Assembly (NCBI GenBank): GCA_023484185.1
Contig: JAMDBC010000062.1
Location: forward strand, 1-5,694
Length of the DNA stretch: 5,694 bases
Source of the DNA: Chloroflexota bacterium
GTDB lineage: Bacteria > Chloroflexota > Anaerolineae > Anaerolineales > Villigracilaceae
Direction of reading: 5' to 3'
Shown here: in pieces, positions 1-5,664 of the stretch
How the letters are laid out: each line of letters starts with the position of its first letter
Position numbering within the stretch: position 1 is the first letter of the stretch
The notes under the pieces: generated by a model
Database searches by the model: none
Seen by the model: only the letters and a program-made list of their open reading frames with translations
What the model was told of the DNA's origin: nothing
Made by a program: the position numbers and the translations under genes

Positions 1-228
1 TCGAAGGCGGAATATGTCATCGCGCTGAAAGCAACCAGTAATGCGGGAGAAACTCATCCGAAAGAAAATATTCGCCGGGCCGCGTTGCTGCATTTATCCT
101 GCTGCCTGAATCACCCGGATGTGACAAGTTTTGTAAACGCCATTCTCGATGCGCAGGAAAACAGCCTGAATATTTATCAGACACTGAAAAGCCAATCAAG
201 AGAACTTCACGAAAAACTTTCCAAGTAA
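1..228 (+). CDS. C-terminal fragment of an unrecognised protein (5' end outside window)
   Basis: Frame 1 is open from the first base to a TAA at 226-228, giving 75 residues with no in-frame ATG, so the gene must start upstream of the window. I do not recognise the family. The visible part looks helical and soluble. It has a segment around residues 24-50 (IRRAALLHLSCC, then NHPDVTSFVNAILDAQ) that could be one or two packed helices of a HEAT- or TPR-like solenoid. It ends in a charged, probably helical tail (LKSQSRELHEKLSK). There is no transmembrane segment. An antisense reading frame covers the same stretch, but the sense frame is preferred because it has a plausible amphipathic composition and the same direction as the next gene. 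No terminator is visible between it and the transporter 113 nt downstream, so some readthrough is possible. Function unknown. Confidence 0.55.
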   Translation, partial: SKAEYVIALKATSNAGETHPKENIRRAALLHLSCCLNHPDVTSFVNAILDAQENSLNIYQTLKSQSRELHEKLSK

Positions 229-246
229 AGCCCATCCAACTATAAA
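218..246 (+). promoter_or_regulatory. Candidate sigma-70-type promoter for the MFS transporter
   Basis: A TTTCCA hexamer at 218-223 (4 of 6 to TTGACA) is followed by a 17-bp spacer and TATAAA at 241-246 (5 of 6 to TATAAT). This would start transcription near 253 and give an untranslated leader of about 90 nt. The -35 box overlaps the last codons of the upstream gene. The assignment rests only on consensus match and spacing in an AT-rich spacer, where chance matches are common. Confidence 0.35.
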
Positions 247-303
247 AACAAAGTGCGTTGAAAACATAGCAACCTTTTTATTTCAGAGTGTTCTAAATTT
301 CAA

Positions 304-320
304 GCAAATCTTGGCAAATC
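304..320 (+). repeat. GCAAATC direct repeat with 10-bp period in the transporter leader
   Basis: GCAAATC occurs at 304-310 and again at 314-320, exactly 10 bp apart, so both copies face the same side of the helix. It lies 11 nt upstream of the Shine-Dalgarno sequence and downstream of the candidate promoter. That placement suits a repressor operator made of direct half-sites, but two 7-mers in AT-rich DNA can also arise by chance. Confidence 0.3.
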
Positions 321-330
321 ATTTTCAGTG

Positions 331-337
331 AGGAGAG
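331..337 (+). promoter_or_regulatory. Ribosome binding site of the MFS transporter
   Basis: AGGAGAG lies at 331-337; its AGGAG core ends 6 nt before the ATG at 342. This supports that ATG over the in-frame ATG at codon 13 (378), which has no comparable upstream match. Confidence 0.75.
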
Positions 338-341
338 AATC

Positions 342-1664
342 ATGAACGCCAGTGCCCAATCCACAACCCAACCTCGAATGAGTCACTTCAAGCAGGCCCT
401 GCTCTCGCTGTACTGGTTCGGCACAAACGCACATTGGGCCGCCATCCTGTTGATCACGCTCCCCAAACAGGCCTTCCTAATCGGCGGCGATGCAGTCAAA
501 GGCCAGACGCTCGGAACGGTTTTGCTGGTTGGCGCATTCGTTTCGATGGTGGTCGCGCCGCTCTTCGGCGCTTTGAGCGACCGCTTCACCACACGCTGGG
601 GCCGCCGCCGTCCGTGGATCGTACTTGGCACGACTATGAACGTGATCGGCATCTTCGGCCTGATCTACTTCCCACGCCCAAATGATTTGGGGTCGCTACC
701 ATTGTTCATCATCGCCTTCATGTGGGTCGAGTTCTGGAATAACGTGGCAACCGCACCTTTCTCCGCGCTGATTCCAGACATCGTCCCGCCCGAACAGCGC
801 GGTAGCGCTTCCGGCTGGTATGGTTTGATGAGCATGTTGGGAAATTTCGTCGGAGCCTTGAGCGCGTTGATTTTTACACATAACAGCGTCACCGATTTAA
901 CCGCCATCTACTATTTCATCGGCGCCGCGTTGGTCTTCGGAATGCTTGGAACCGTTTTATTCATCAAAGAACCTGTTGTGGAAAAACGCAACCTTCCGCC
1001 CTTCAACTGGGGAGAATTTTTCCGAGGCATCATTACGCCGCTCAAAGACCACGATTTTCGTTGGGTGTTCTGGACGCGCTTCCTGATGGTAATGGGAACT
1101 TTTACTGTGCAGGAATTTCTCCAGTATTTCATGAAAGATGTGGTCAAGGATTTTTCAATCTTCGGACATAAACTGGCAGACAACGCCGAGTCAGCGGTTT
1201 CGTTTTTCTTCCTCGGACTCTTGCTGGGCGCGATCATCAGTTCGCTGGCGGCGGGAATTTTGTCCGATAAGTTTGGACGCAAATTCATGGTCTACGTTTC
1301 AAGCGGACTTCAAGCCATAGTTCCCATTGCCTTCATTTTCTTCTGGCCTTTTGGATTTGTCGTCGGGATGGGGCTGATCTTCGGCCTTGGTTACGGCGCA
1401 TACCAGGCCGTGGATTGGGCGCTTGCCAGCGACGTTCTGCCTTCACAGGATGATTACGCAAAAGACATGGGCGTCTGGCACGTGGCCATGACTTTTCCGC
1501 AGGTGATCGCCACGCCAATTGCCGGGTTTATGCTGGATAATTTCCAGAGAGTTGGCGCACAAACTGGCGCGCCAAATTTAGGCTATACAGCAATCTTCTC
1601 GCTGGCAGTTTTGTATTTCATCCTCGGGACTGTGCTGGTAAGAAATATTCGAAAGGTGAAATAA
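342..1664 (+). CDS. MFS transporter, SLC45/glycoside-cation symporter-like
   Basis: An integral inner-membrane carrier of 440 residues, the normal size for a 12-helix major facilitator protein. Hydrophobic segments can be placed roughly at 22-47, 56-76, 92-111, 116-138, 160-180, 187-208, 243-265, 284-306, 316-337, 338-358, 376-398 and 412-435. The cytoplasmic loop motif between helices 2 and 3 is strong and complete (GALSDRFTTRWGRRRPW, 76-92). A second, shorter copy is in the C-terminal half (GILSDKFGRK, 305-314), as expected for the duplicated fold. The GRRRPW ending, PDIVPPEQRGSASG (145-158), and YGAYQAVDWALASDVLP with AKDMGVWH (351-380) recall SLC45-type sucrose/H+ symporters and related bacterial carriers. 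Sugar or glycoside uptake coupled to a cation is therefore the likely role, but the substrate cannot be read from the sequence. The gene has its own leader and terminator, and no sugar-metabolism gene is visible nearby. Confidence 0.88.
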   Translation: MNASAQSTTQPRMSHFKQALLSLYWFGTNAHWAAILLITLPKQAFLIGGDAVKGQTLGTVLLVGAFVSMVVAPLFGALSDRFTTRWGRRRPWIVLGTTMNVIGIFGLIYFPRPNDLGSLPLFIIAFMWVEFWNNVATAPFSALIPDIVPPEQRGSASGWYGLMSMLGNFVGALSALIFTHNSVTDLTAIYYFIGAALVFGMLGTVLFIKEPVVEKRNLPPFNWGEFFRGIITPLKDHDFRWVFWTRFLMVMGTFTVQEFLQYFMKDVVKDFSIFGHKLADNAESAVSFFFLGLLLGAIISSLAAGILSDKFGRKFMVYVSSGLQAIVPIAFIFFWPFGFVVGMGLIFGLGYGAYQAVDWALASDVLPSQDDYAKDMGVWHVAMTFPQVIATPIAGFMLDNFQRVGAQTGAPNLGYTAIFSLAVLYFILGTVLVRNIRKVK

Positions 1665-1712
1665 TTTTTTTCAAAGACGACAAAAAATATCCTTGGCTTT
1701 TAACAAGATCAG

Positions 1713-1808
1713 CCATGAATTCCACTAATTCGCACAAAGACGCCCAGCTTCTAGATAAGCCGGGCGTCTTATTTTTCTTATGTGTTCAAAAATTCGTGTA
1801 ATTCGTGG
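1713..1808. repeat. Inverted AATTCGTG-type repeat flanking the terminator
   Basis: The right arm at 1791-1808 contains AATTCGTG twice (1791-1798 and 1800-1807). The reverse complement of 1713-1730 matches it at 15 of 18 positions (AATTAGTG then AATTCATG). The arms are therefore inverted copies of a 9-bp tandem unit, facing each other across the terminator hairpin. Similarity may extend a few bases further out (GATCTT against ATATCTTT). It may be a dispersed intergenic repeat; only this one locus can be seen here. Confidence 0.5.
1737..1770 (+). terminator. Intrinsic terminator between convergent genes
   Basis: AAGACGCCC (1737-1745) pairs perfectly with GGGCGTCTT (1762-1770). After one A/C mismatch, GCTT (1747-1750) pairs with AAGC (1757-1760), leaving a 6-nt loop CTAGAT. 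The plus-strand stem is followed by ATTTTTCTTA, a good U-tract, so it should stop transcription of the MFS gene 72 nt after its stop codon. Read on the minus strand the tail is weaker (TTTGTGCG), but the stem may also help end the ndk transcript coming from the other side. Confidence 0.88.
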
Positions 1809-1827
1809 ATATCTTTAAAGCAACTTT

Positions 1828-2280
1828 TTATTTCTCGAAAATCCACTGATCAACTTCGCGCTTCCACTCGACCAGTTCTTCCTTCCTGAACCACAGCGCA
1901 ACTTCCTTTTCACCGTTGGTGACTTCGTCAGACGCGTGGGTCAGGTTGCGGCCTACTTCGAGGGCAAAGTCGTGTCGAAGCGTACCCGGCGCGGCCTCGG
2001 TCGGACGCGTGGCTCCCATCGTCTGACGAACAGCAGCCACTGCATTAGGTCCTTCCCACACCATCGCCATCACCGGCGCAGAAATGATATAAGAAATCAA
2101 ACCATCATAAAACGGCTTGCCTTTGTGGATAGCATAATGCGTCTCTGCCAGTTCTTTGCTGACTTGCATAAATTTAGCGGCGACCAGCCGAAGTCCGCGG
2201 CGTTCGAGGCGGGCAATAACCTCGCCCATTAATCCGCGTTGCACGCCATCTGGCTTCACAAGTACGAGCGTTCGTTCCAC
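1828..2280 (-). CDS. ndk: Nucleoside diphosphate kinase
   Basis: A cytoplasmic enzyme that transfers the gamma-phosphate of ATP to nucleoside diphosphates by a phosphohistidine ping-pong mechanism (EC 2.7.4.6), supplying (d)NTPs. The frame is open further upstream, but the GTG at 2278-2280 is preferred. It follows a strong GGAGGA, gives the family N-terminus (V/M-E-R-T-L-V-L-V-K-P-D-G-V) and yields 150 residues, the usual length. Using the human enzyme numbering minus 3, the expected nucleotide-binding and catalytic residues are all present: K9, Y49, F57, R85, T91, R102, N112, catalytic H115, S117 and E126. The active-site loop reads NLTHASDE rather than the common HGSDS, and TLRHDF replaces TIRGDF; both look tolerable. 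The C-terminus is the longer form ending DQWIFEK. It is the last gene of a possible three-gene minus-strand unit, 55 nt after the TPR gene. Confidence 0.96.
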   Translation of the reverse strand: MERTLVLVKPDGVQRGLMGEVIARLERRGLRLVAAKFMQVSKELAETHYAIHKGKPFYDGLISYIISAPVMAMVWEGPNAVAAVRQTMGATRPTEAAPGTLRHDFALEVGRNLTHASDEVTNGEKEVALWFRKEELVEWKREVDQWIFEK

Positions 2281-2282
2281 AA

Positions 2283-2290
2283 CTTCCTCC
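2283..2290 (-). promoter_or_regulatory. Ribosome binding site that fixes the ndk GTG start
   Basis: The minus strand reads GGAGGAAG from 2290 down to 2283, with the GGAGG core 5 nt before the GTG at 2280. It is the best Shine-Dalgarno match in the minus-strand genes. It makes the longer open frame starting near 2331 very unlikely, because the 5' part of that extension is encoded by a palindrome. Confidence 0.85.
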
Positions 2291-2304
2291 AAAAAATGAA
2301 ATGT

Positions 2305-2331
2305 GTGGGTCGGACTGGCAGTCCGACCCAC
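2305..2331 (-). terminator. Perfect 12-bp palindrome after the TPR gene, possible terminator or attenuator
   Basis: GTGGGTCGGACT (2305-2316) and AGTCCGACCCAC (2320-2331) are perfect inverted repeats around a 3-nt loop. The hairpin begins 4 nt after the TPR gene stop codon. On the minus strand the stem is followed by ACATTTCATTTTTT, a T-rich but interrupted tail running into the ndk ribosome binding site. This could be a leaky terminator, an RNA-processing or stability hairpin between genes of one operon, or a copy of a dispersed palindromic element. The structure is certain; its role is inferred. Confidence 0.7.
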
Positions 2332-2335
2332 TTAT

Positions 2336-4813
2336 TTAGCGAAGTAATTCTTCAGCTTTTGTATACGCGTCCAGCGCCTCTTGCAGGCGGCTACCGCGCA
2401 TGTACGCGTCACCCAGCGCCTGCCAGATGGATACTTCCACTGGATAACGGTACAACGCGTCGCGCAGATCGCGGATGATTTCCTCAAGGAACTTGCCTCT
2501 GCGGATCAACTTGTCGTAGACTGCTACAGCGGTGGAAATATTGCCACGTCCCAATTCGGTTTGGGCATTGACAAGTGAATCGGCCGATCGCGGCATGAGA
2601 GCGCTGGTTTGCTTCAAGGGCGGCGCGGCTGGAGATTTTTTCTCCGGTTTCGCGGCGGGCTTCTTGTCGGGCGGCGGTTCTCCAAATGCAAAATTCGGCT
2701 CACCCACAGGCGGCTTGTTTGGACTTGGCGCGTCTTCAACAGCCTCAACAGGTTCCTGCGTTTCTGCCGGATGCCAGTCAGCAGGGCTGGCCGGTTGCCT
2801 GATCTCTGGTTCGGCATCGTCCTGCAGCCAAGAGGGCAAGTCGCTTCCTGAACCGGCTTGCGGAGCATTCTCCTCTATGTCAAGTCCCGCCAGCCAATCG
2901 GGCAGATCTTCCTCCCGCGCGCCTTTCGGTTCAGAAGGTGCCGGGCCAGGCTCGCTTAACCAGGCGGGCGCAGAGTCCGAGCCCAGGATGGGAGGTTCTT
3001 CTTTTGCTGGCGCGTCGCTAATATCCGTGTAGGTATCTGCACCGGACAACTCGCTTAACCAATCAGGAGATTCTTTTGGAGTAGACGCGTTATTCTCTGA
3101 AACGTCGCCTTTGGACTCGCTCTGTTCCAGATTACGAAGCCACATGCCCGTCTCATCCATGGATGATGAGGCGGGTTGCGCCACAACCGGGGTCTCATCA
3201 ATCGCTTTAGCTTGGTCCACCCAATCGGGGGCAACATCTGTGCGCGCGTTGGGATCAGACACCAGCTCCTCGGATTTCGCGCCGTACTTGCTGGCCAGAC
3301 TCTCCAGCCAGGCTATGCCGTCATCCTGCTCCCGCAAACTGGTGCCCAGATCACCAAGAGAATCTGGCGGGGCTGGTTCATGAGTAGATTTTTGTACATG
3401 CGCTTCGGGCGCGGGCTGGCTGGCAGCGGGTTGCGAAACTGGCGCGGCATTCTGGTCATCCGAGTTTTTTAGCCAGGCCGGGATATCATCAAAAGCCTGC
3501 GGCACCGCAGGTTCAGGTTCAGCCACGGCTGGCGCGCCAAGTTCTTTTAGCCAGGCATTCGAATTTGTATCAGCAGTTGAATTGGATTCAGGCGCAGGTG
3601 CTGACTCTGGCACAGAAGCCTGATCACCACCAAGATTGCGCAACCAATCCGGCGTATCGGCCAAAGGAGCAGGCCGGGCTTCGGGAGTTGAAACAGCCGC
3701 GGACACACCAGTCGTCGGCGCCATGGCTTTGACCCAATCGGGCAGATCGGCCTGCACCGCCCCGAACGATTCAGATTCGCCTTCGAACGACGCGGGAGAT
3801 TCCTGTGACTGCCCATCCGACTCTCCCCAGCCAGCTTGACGGAGAAAGTCCGGGATTTCCTCCTGGGGCTTTGAAACGGAGGCCGCTGCGGGGGCGGCCT
3901 CGATCGAAGCCGATGCACCGGAAGGCGCAGTGGCCTTCAGCCAGTCGGGTTGTTGAGCGGAAGCACCCATGGCAGTCGCATCGGATTCCAGACCAATTCC
4001 CAATTCCCCACCCCAGCTGGATGTGCTGTCACTGACCGAACCTGTGTACTCAAAGCGTTCGAGGCTGACTGCGGCATCGGGCACTTCGTTGGAACGGAAA
4101 ATGGATTCCTGCGCGAAGGCCGCATAAGGGTCGAGTTCGCTAACGCGATGGCGATAAACCTGAGTCGACTCGGCGCGCTGCGTTCCGGGCAGGAGTTCGA
4201 CCATCACGCGATTGGCATCGTAACAATAAGGGAAGCGCTGCAACAACTGTGAACAAATGTCGCTGGCATCCGTCTTCTGCCCATTACGAAAATAAGCCTT
4301 GGCGAGCAGCACCTGCATGTCCGTGCGCTGCGCGTCGCTGGCAAGCACGGCCTTGATCTCGGAAATGGCCTGATTGTAAAGTTCGCCCTGCACATACATT
4401 TGCGCCAGCGCGCCGCGCGTCAGCCGGATCTTGGGAGGTTCGACGCCATCGCGCCGGCAAAATAGTCTTTGCAATTCACCTTGAATGGCGGCATTCGAAG
4501 GCTGGACTTCGAATGCGCGCTCCATGTGCCAGATCGCATCGTCGAGTTTATTTTGTTCGTCGCTGATAATGCTCATGCCAACGTGCGAGACAAAATCATC
4601 CGGCACGGATACCAGAATGCGCTGAAAAATATCCACCGCTTCTGCATATCTCTTAGCCTCAAGATAGGCTTTGCCAAGCAGGCGATACGTTTCAAGATGT
4701 TTTGAGAAAGCCGTCAGGATATGGCGGCAATGGGCTATGGCTTCATCCAGCCGACTCTGTTCGATCAGCTTTTCGATTTCGCGGTTGTAAATACGCAGGG
4801 AAACTTTTGCCAT
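2336..4813 (-). CDS. Large TPR protein with tryptophan-motif repeat linker
   Basis: A predicted cytoplasmic scaffold-like protein of 825 residues with no signal peptide or membrane helix; specific function unknown. The N-terminal ~200 residues contain about five TPR helical pairs (roughly 6-39, 41-74, 75-108, 131-163, 165-198; e.g. LLGKAYLEAKRYAEAVDIFQRIL). The C-terminal ~80 residues contain at least one clear TPR (792-825, WQALGDAYMRGSRLQEALDAY) preceded by a related helical segment (745-790). Between them, about 260-740 is an acidic, Pro/Ala/Ser-rich, probably disordered region. It is punctuated by short motifs of the form [L/I/A/T]-P-D/A-W-L/V, with aromatics at 291, 323 (F), 360, 390, 421, 447, 502, 531, 558, 585, 618, 640, 662 and 680. 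A short basic stretch (PDKKPAAKPEKKSPAAPPLK, 715-734) precedes the C-terminal TPR. The ATG at 4813 is 9 nt from a GGAG and 62 nt after the phosphorylase stop. TPRs imply protein binding; no enzyme domain is visible. Confidence 0.85.
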   Translation of the reverse strand: MAKVSLRIYNREIEKLIEQSRLDEAIAHCRHILTAFSKHLETYRLLGKAYLEAKRYAEAVDIFQRILVSVPDDFVSHVGMSIISDEQNKLDDAIWHMERAFEVQPSNAAIQGELQRLFCRRDGVEPPKIRLTRGALAQMYVQGELYNQAISEIKAVLASDAQRTDMQVLLAKAYFRNGQKTDASDICSQLLQRFPYCYDANRVMVELLPGTQRAESTQVYRHRVSELDPYAAFAQESIFRSNEVPDAAVSLERFEYTGSVSDSTSSWGGELGIGLESDATAMGASAQQPDWLKATAPSGASASIEAAPAAASVSKPQEEIPDFLRQAGWGESDGQSQESPASFEGESESFGAVQADLPDWVKAMAPTTGVSAAVSTPEARPAPLADTPDWLRNLGGDQASVPESAPAPESNSTADTNSNAWLKELGAPAVAEPEPAVPQAFDDIPAWLKNSDDQNAAPVSQPAASQPAPEAHVQKSTHEPAPPDSLGDLGTSLREQDDGIAWLESLASKYGAKSEELVSDPNARTDVAPDWVDQAKAIDETPVVAQPASSSMDETGMWLRNLEQSESKGDVSENNASTPKESPDWLSELSGADTYTDISDAPAKEEPPILGSDSAPAWLSEPGPAPSEPKGAREEDLPDWLAGLDIEENAPQAGSGSDLPSWLQDDAEPEIRQPASPADWHPAETQEPVEAVEDAPSPNKPPVGEPNFAFGEPPPDKKPAAKPEKKSPAAPPLKQTSALMPRSADSLVNAQTELGRGNISTAVAVYDKLIRRGKFLEEIIRDLRDALYRYPVEVSIWQALGDAYMRGSRLQEALDAYTKAEELLR
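2370..4031 (-). other. Low-complexity region with ~14 PDWL-like motifs inside the TPR gene
   Basis: Codons of about residues 261-814 of the TPR protein include this degenerate array; the motif-bearing part is residues 289-681. Tryptophan-to-tryptophan spacing is 18-37 residues apart from one 55-residue gap (447 to 502), where a motif may have been lost or diverged. The best copies read PDWL or PDWV (289, 358, 388, 529, 583, 638). Variants include PDFL (321), PAWL (445, 616), PSWL (660), NAWL (419), IAWL (500), GMWL (556) and a degenerate PADWH (677). The DNA shows the duplication history only weakly: CCAATCGGGCAGATC is identical at 2894-2908 and 3734-3748. Otherwise copies are related at protein level, suggesting old repeats held by selection on the motif. 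Confidence 0.6.
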
Positions 4814-4868
4814 GAAAGAGCGCTCCGCTTTAAGTATGCCCGATTCCTAAAAATTACGCAAGCCTATA

Positions 4869-4892
4869 CGCTATTTTACTCGTAAAAGAGCG
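4869..4892 (-). other. Imperfect hairpin spanning the phosphorylase stop codon
   Basis: CGCTATTTTAC (4869-4879) and GTAAAAGAGCG (4882-4892) are inverted with 10 of 11 positions pairing. The nominal 2-nt spacer means the innermost pair must open to give a 4-nt loop. It covers the last codons and the TAA (4876-4878) of the phosphorylase gene. No T-run follows directly; an ATTTTT comes about 15 nt later, so it is a poor terminator. It may affect mRNA stability or be chance in AT-rich sequence. Confidence 0.3.
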
Positions 4893-5664
4893 GAAACGGC
4901 GGGACAATCTTGTCGCCGATAACGTGCGCGGCGGTGACTCGTTCCCGGGCTTCGGCCAGCTTTTTCTCATCATTGGCATGGATGGTAAACAACGGTTCGC
5001 CCTTTTGAATTTTATCGCCAACTTTGTGGTGGATGATAAAGCCGACGGCGTGATCCACCGCGTCGGACTTTTTGGCGCGGCCTGCTCCGAGCGTAACTGA
5101 CGCCTCTCCCACGCTGCGCGCCTCGACTTGTGACAGGATTCCGCTTCGAGGCGCATTTACCACCTCGACAAATTTGGCGCGCGCCATCTTGTCAGGCCGG
5201 TCTACGTAAGAAACGTCGCCGCCCTGCGCCTGCACCAACACGCGGAACTTCTCAAAAGCCGAACCGTTTGCGAGGGCCGTCTCAGCCATCTTTCGGCCTT
5301 CGCTCAAATCTTTGGCACGCTTACCAACCACAAGCATGTGAGCGCTGACGTGCAAACAATGTTCACGGAAATCCGCCGGGCCGCCGTCTTTGAGCGCCTC
5401 AATCGCCTCCTTGACTTCGAGCGCATTGCCGACGGCATGACCGAGCGGCTGGTTCATATCCGACAGCAGACAGATCGTTTTGCGTCCGGCCAGGTCGCCG
5501 ATCTTCACCATCAAGTCGGAAAGTTCACGCGCCATCTCAAGCGTTTCCATGAACGCGCCATTGCCAACTTTTACATCCAGCACGATGGCTTGCGCACCGC
5601 CTGCAATCTTCTTGCTCATAATGGATGAAGCGATCAACGGAATGGAGGGAACGGTTCCCGTCAC
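4876..5664 (-). CDS. pdp: Pyrimidine-nucleoside (thymidine) phosphorylase, N-terminus missing
   Basis: Cytoplasmic salvage enzyme that splits uridine/thymidine/deoxyuridine with phosphate into base and (deoxy)ribose-1-phosphate (EC 2.4.2.2 or 2.4.2.4). The 262 codons here match family residues ~170 to the end (family length ~430). The substrate-binding Arg in LRDVTGTVPSIPL lies just before the GTG at 5664. Ser14 and Lys18 of this fragment (IASSIMSKK) correspond to the pyrimidine-contacting Ser183 and Lys187 of bacillary PyNP. VKVGNGAFM (31-39), SDMNQPLG (68-75), GDVSYVDRPD (149-158) and the C-terminal PYNP_C-type domain (about 173-247) follow in order. The GTG is not a credible start: it has no ribosome binding site and is inside a core motif. 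Homology continues to about 5673, then TGA, TAA and TAA fall in frame at 5680-5688. The phosphate-binding N-terminal half is therefore outside the window or lost. deoA is an equally acceptable symbol. Confidence 0.9.
   Translation of the reverse strand: MTGTVPSIPLIASSIMSKKIAGGAQAIVLDVKVGNGAFMETLEMARELSDLMVKIGDLAGRKTICLLSDMNQPLGHAVGNALEVKEAIEALKDGGPADFREHCLHVSAHMLVVGKRAKDLSEGRKMAETALANGSAFEKFRVLVQAQGGDVSYVDRPDKMARAKFVEVVNAPRSGILSQVEARSVGEASVTLGAGRAKKSDAVDHAVGFIIHHKVGDKIQKGEPLFTIHANDEKKLAEARERVTAAHVIGDKIVPPFPLFYE

Noticed and set aside
17..235. 72-codon minus-strand open frame at the window start
   Set aside because: It lies opposite the frame-1 partial gene and has no recognisable features or ribosome binding site. 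The sense frame is more plausible, though neither is proven.
911..1288. 125-codon minus-strand open frame inside the transporter gene
   Set aside because: It overlaps a well-supported membrane protein; the antisense product is Lys/Arg/Ser-rich with no recognisable motif.
1965..1990. Ndk as inactive because HGSDS reads HASDE
   Set aside because: The catalytic His, the Ser two residues on and the supporting Glu are all present, together with every nucleotide-binding residue checked, so activity is expected.
2305..2331. Palindrome as part of a CRISPR array or tRNA-like structure
   Set aside because: There is a single copy with no spacers and no tRNA fold; a simple hairpin explains it.
2532..3032. 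166-codon plus-strand open frame rich in Gly/Ser/Ala
   Set aside because: It is antisense to the Pro/Ala-rich linker of the TPR gene, and its composition is the expected mirror of that low-complexity DNA. It has no domain and no supported start.
4833..4861. Possible minus-strand promoter (TTGCGT, 17-bp spacer, CATACT) before the TPR gene
   Set aside because: It has only 3 of 6 and 4 of 6 matches, and transcription would begin at about 4826, at the edge of the ribosome binding site, leaving a very short leader.
5662..5664. GTG as a true start of a naturally short phosphorylase
   Set aside because: It lies inside the conserved R-D-V-T-G-T core with no Shine-Dalgarno sequence, and the product would lack the phosphate-binding N-terminal domain.
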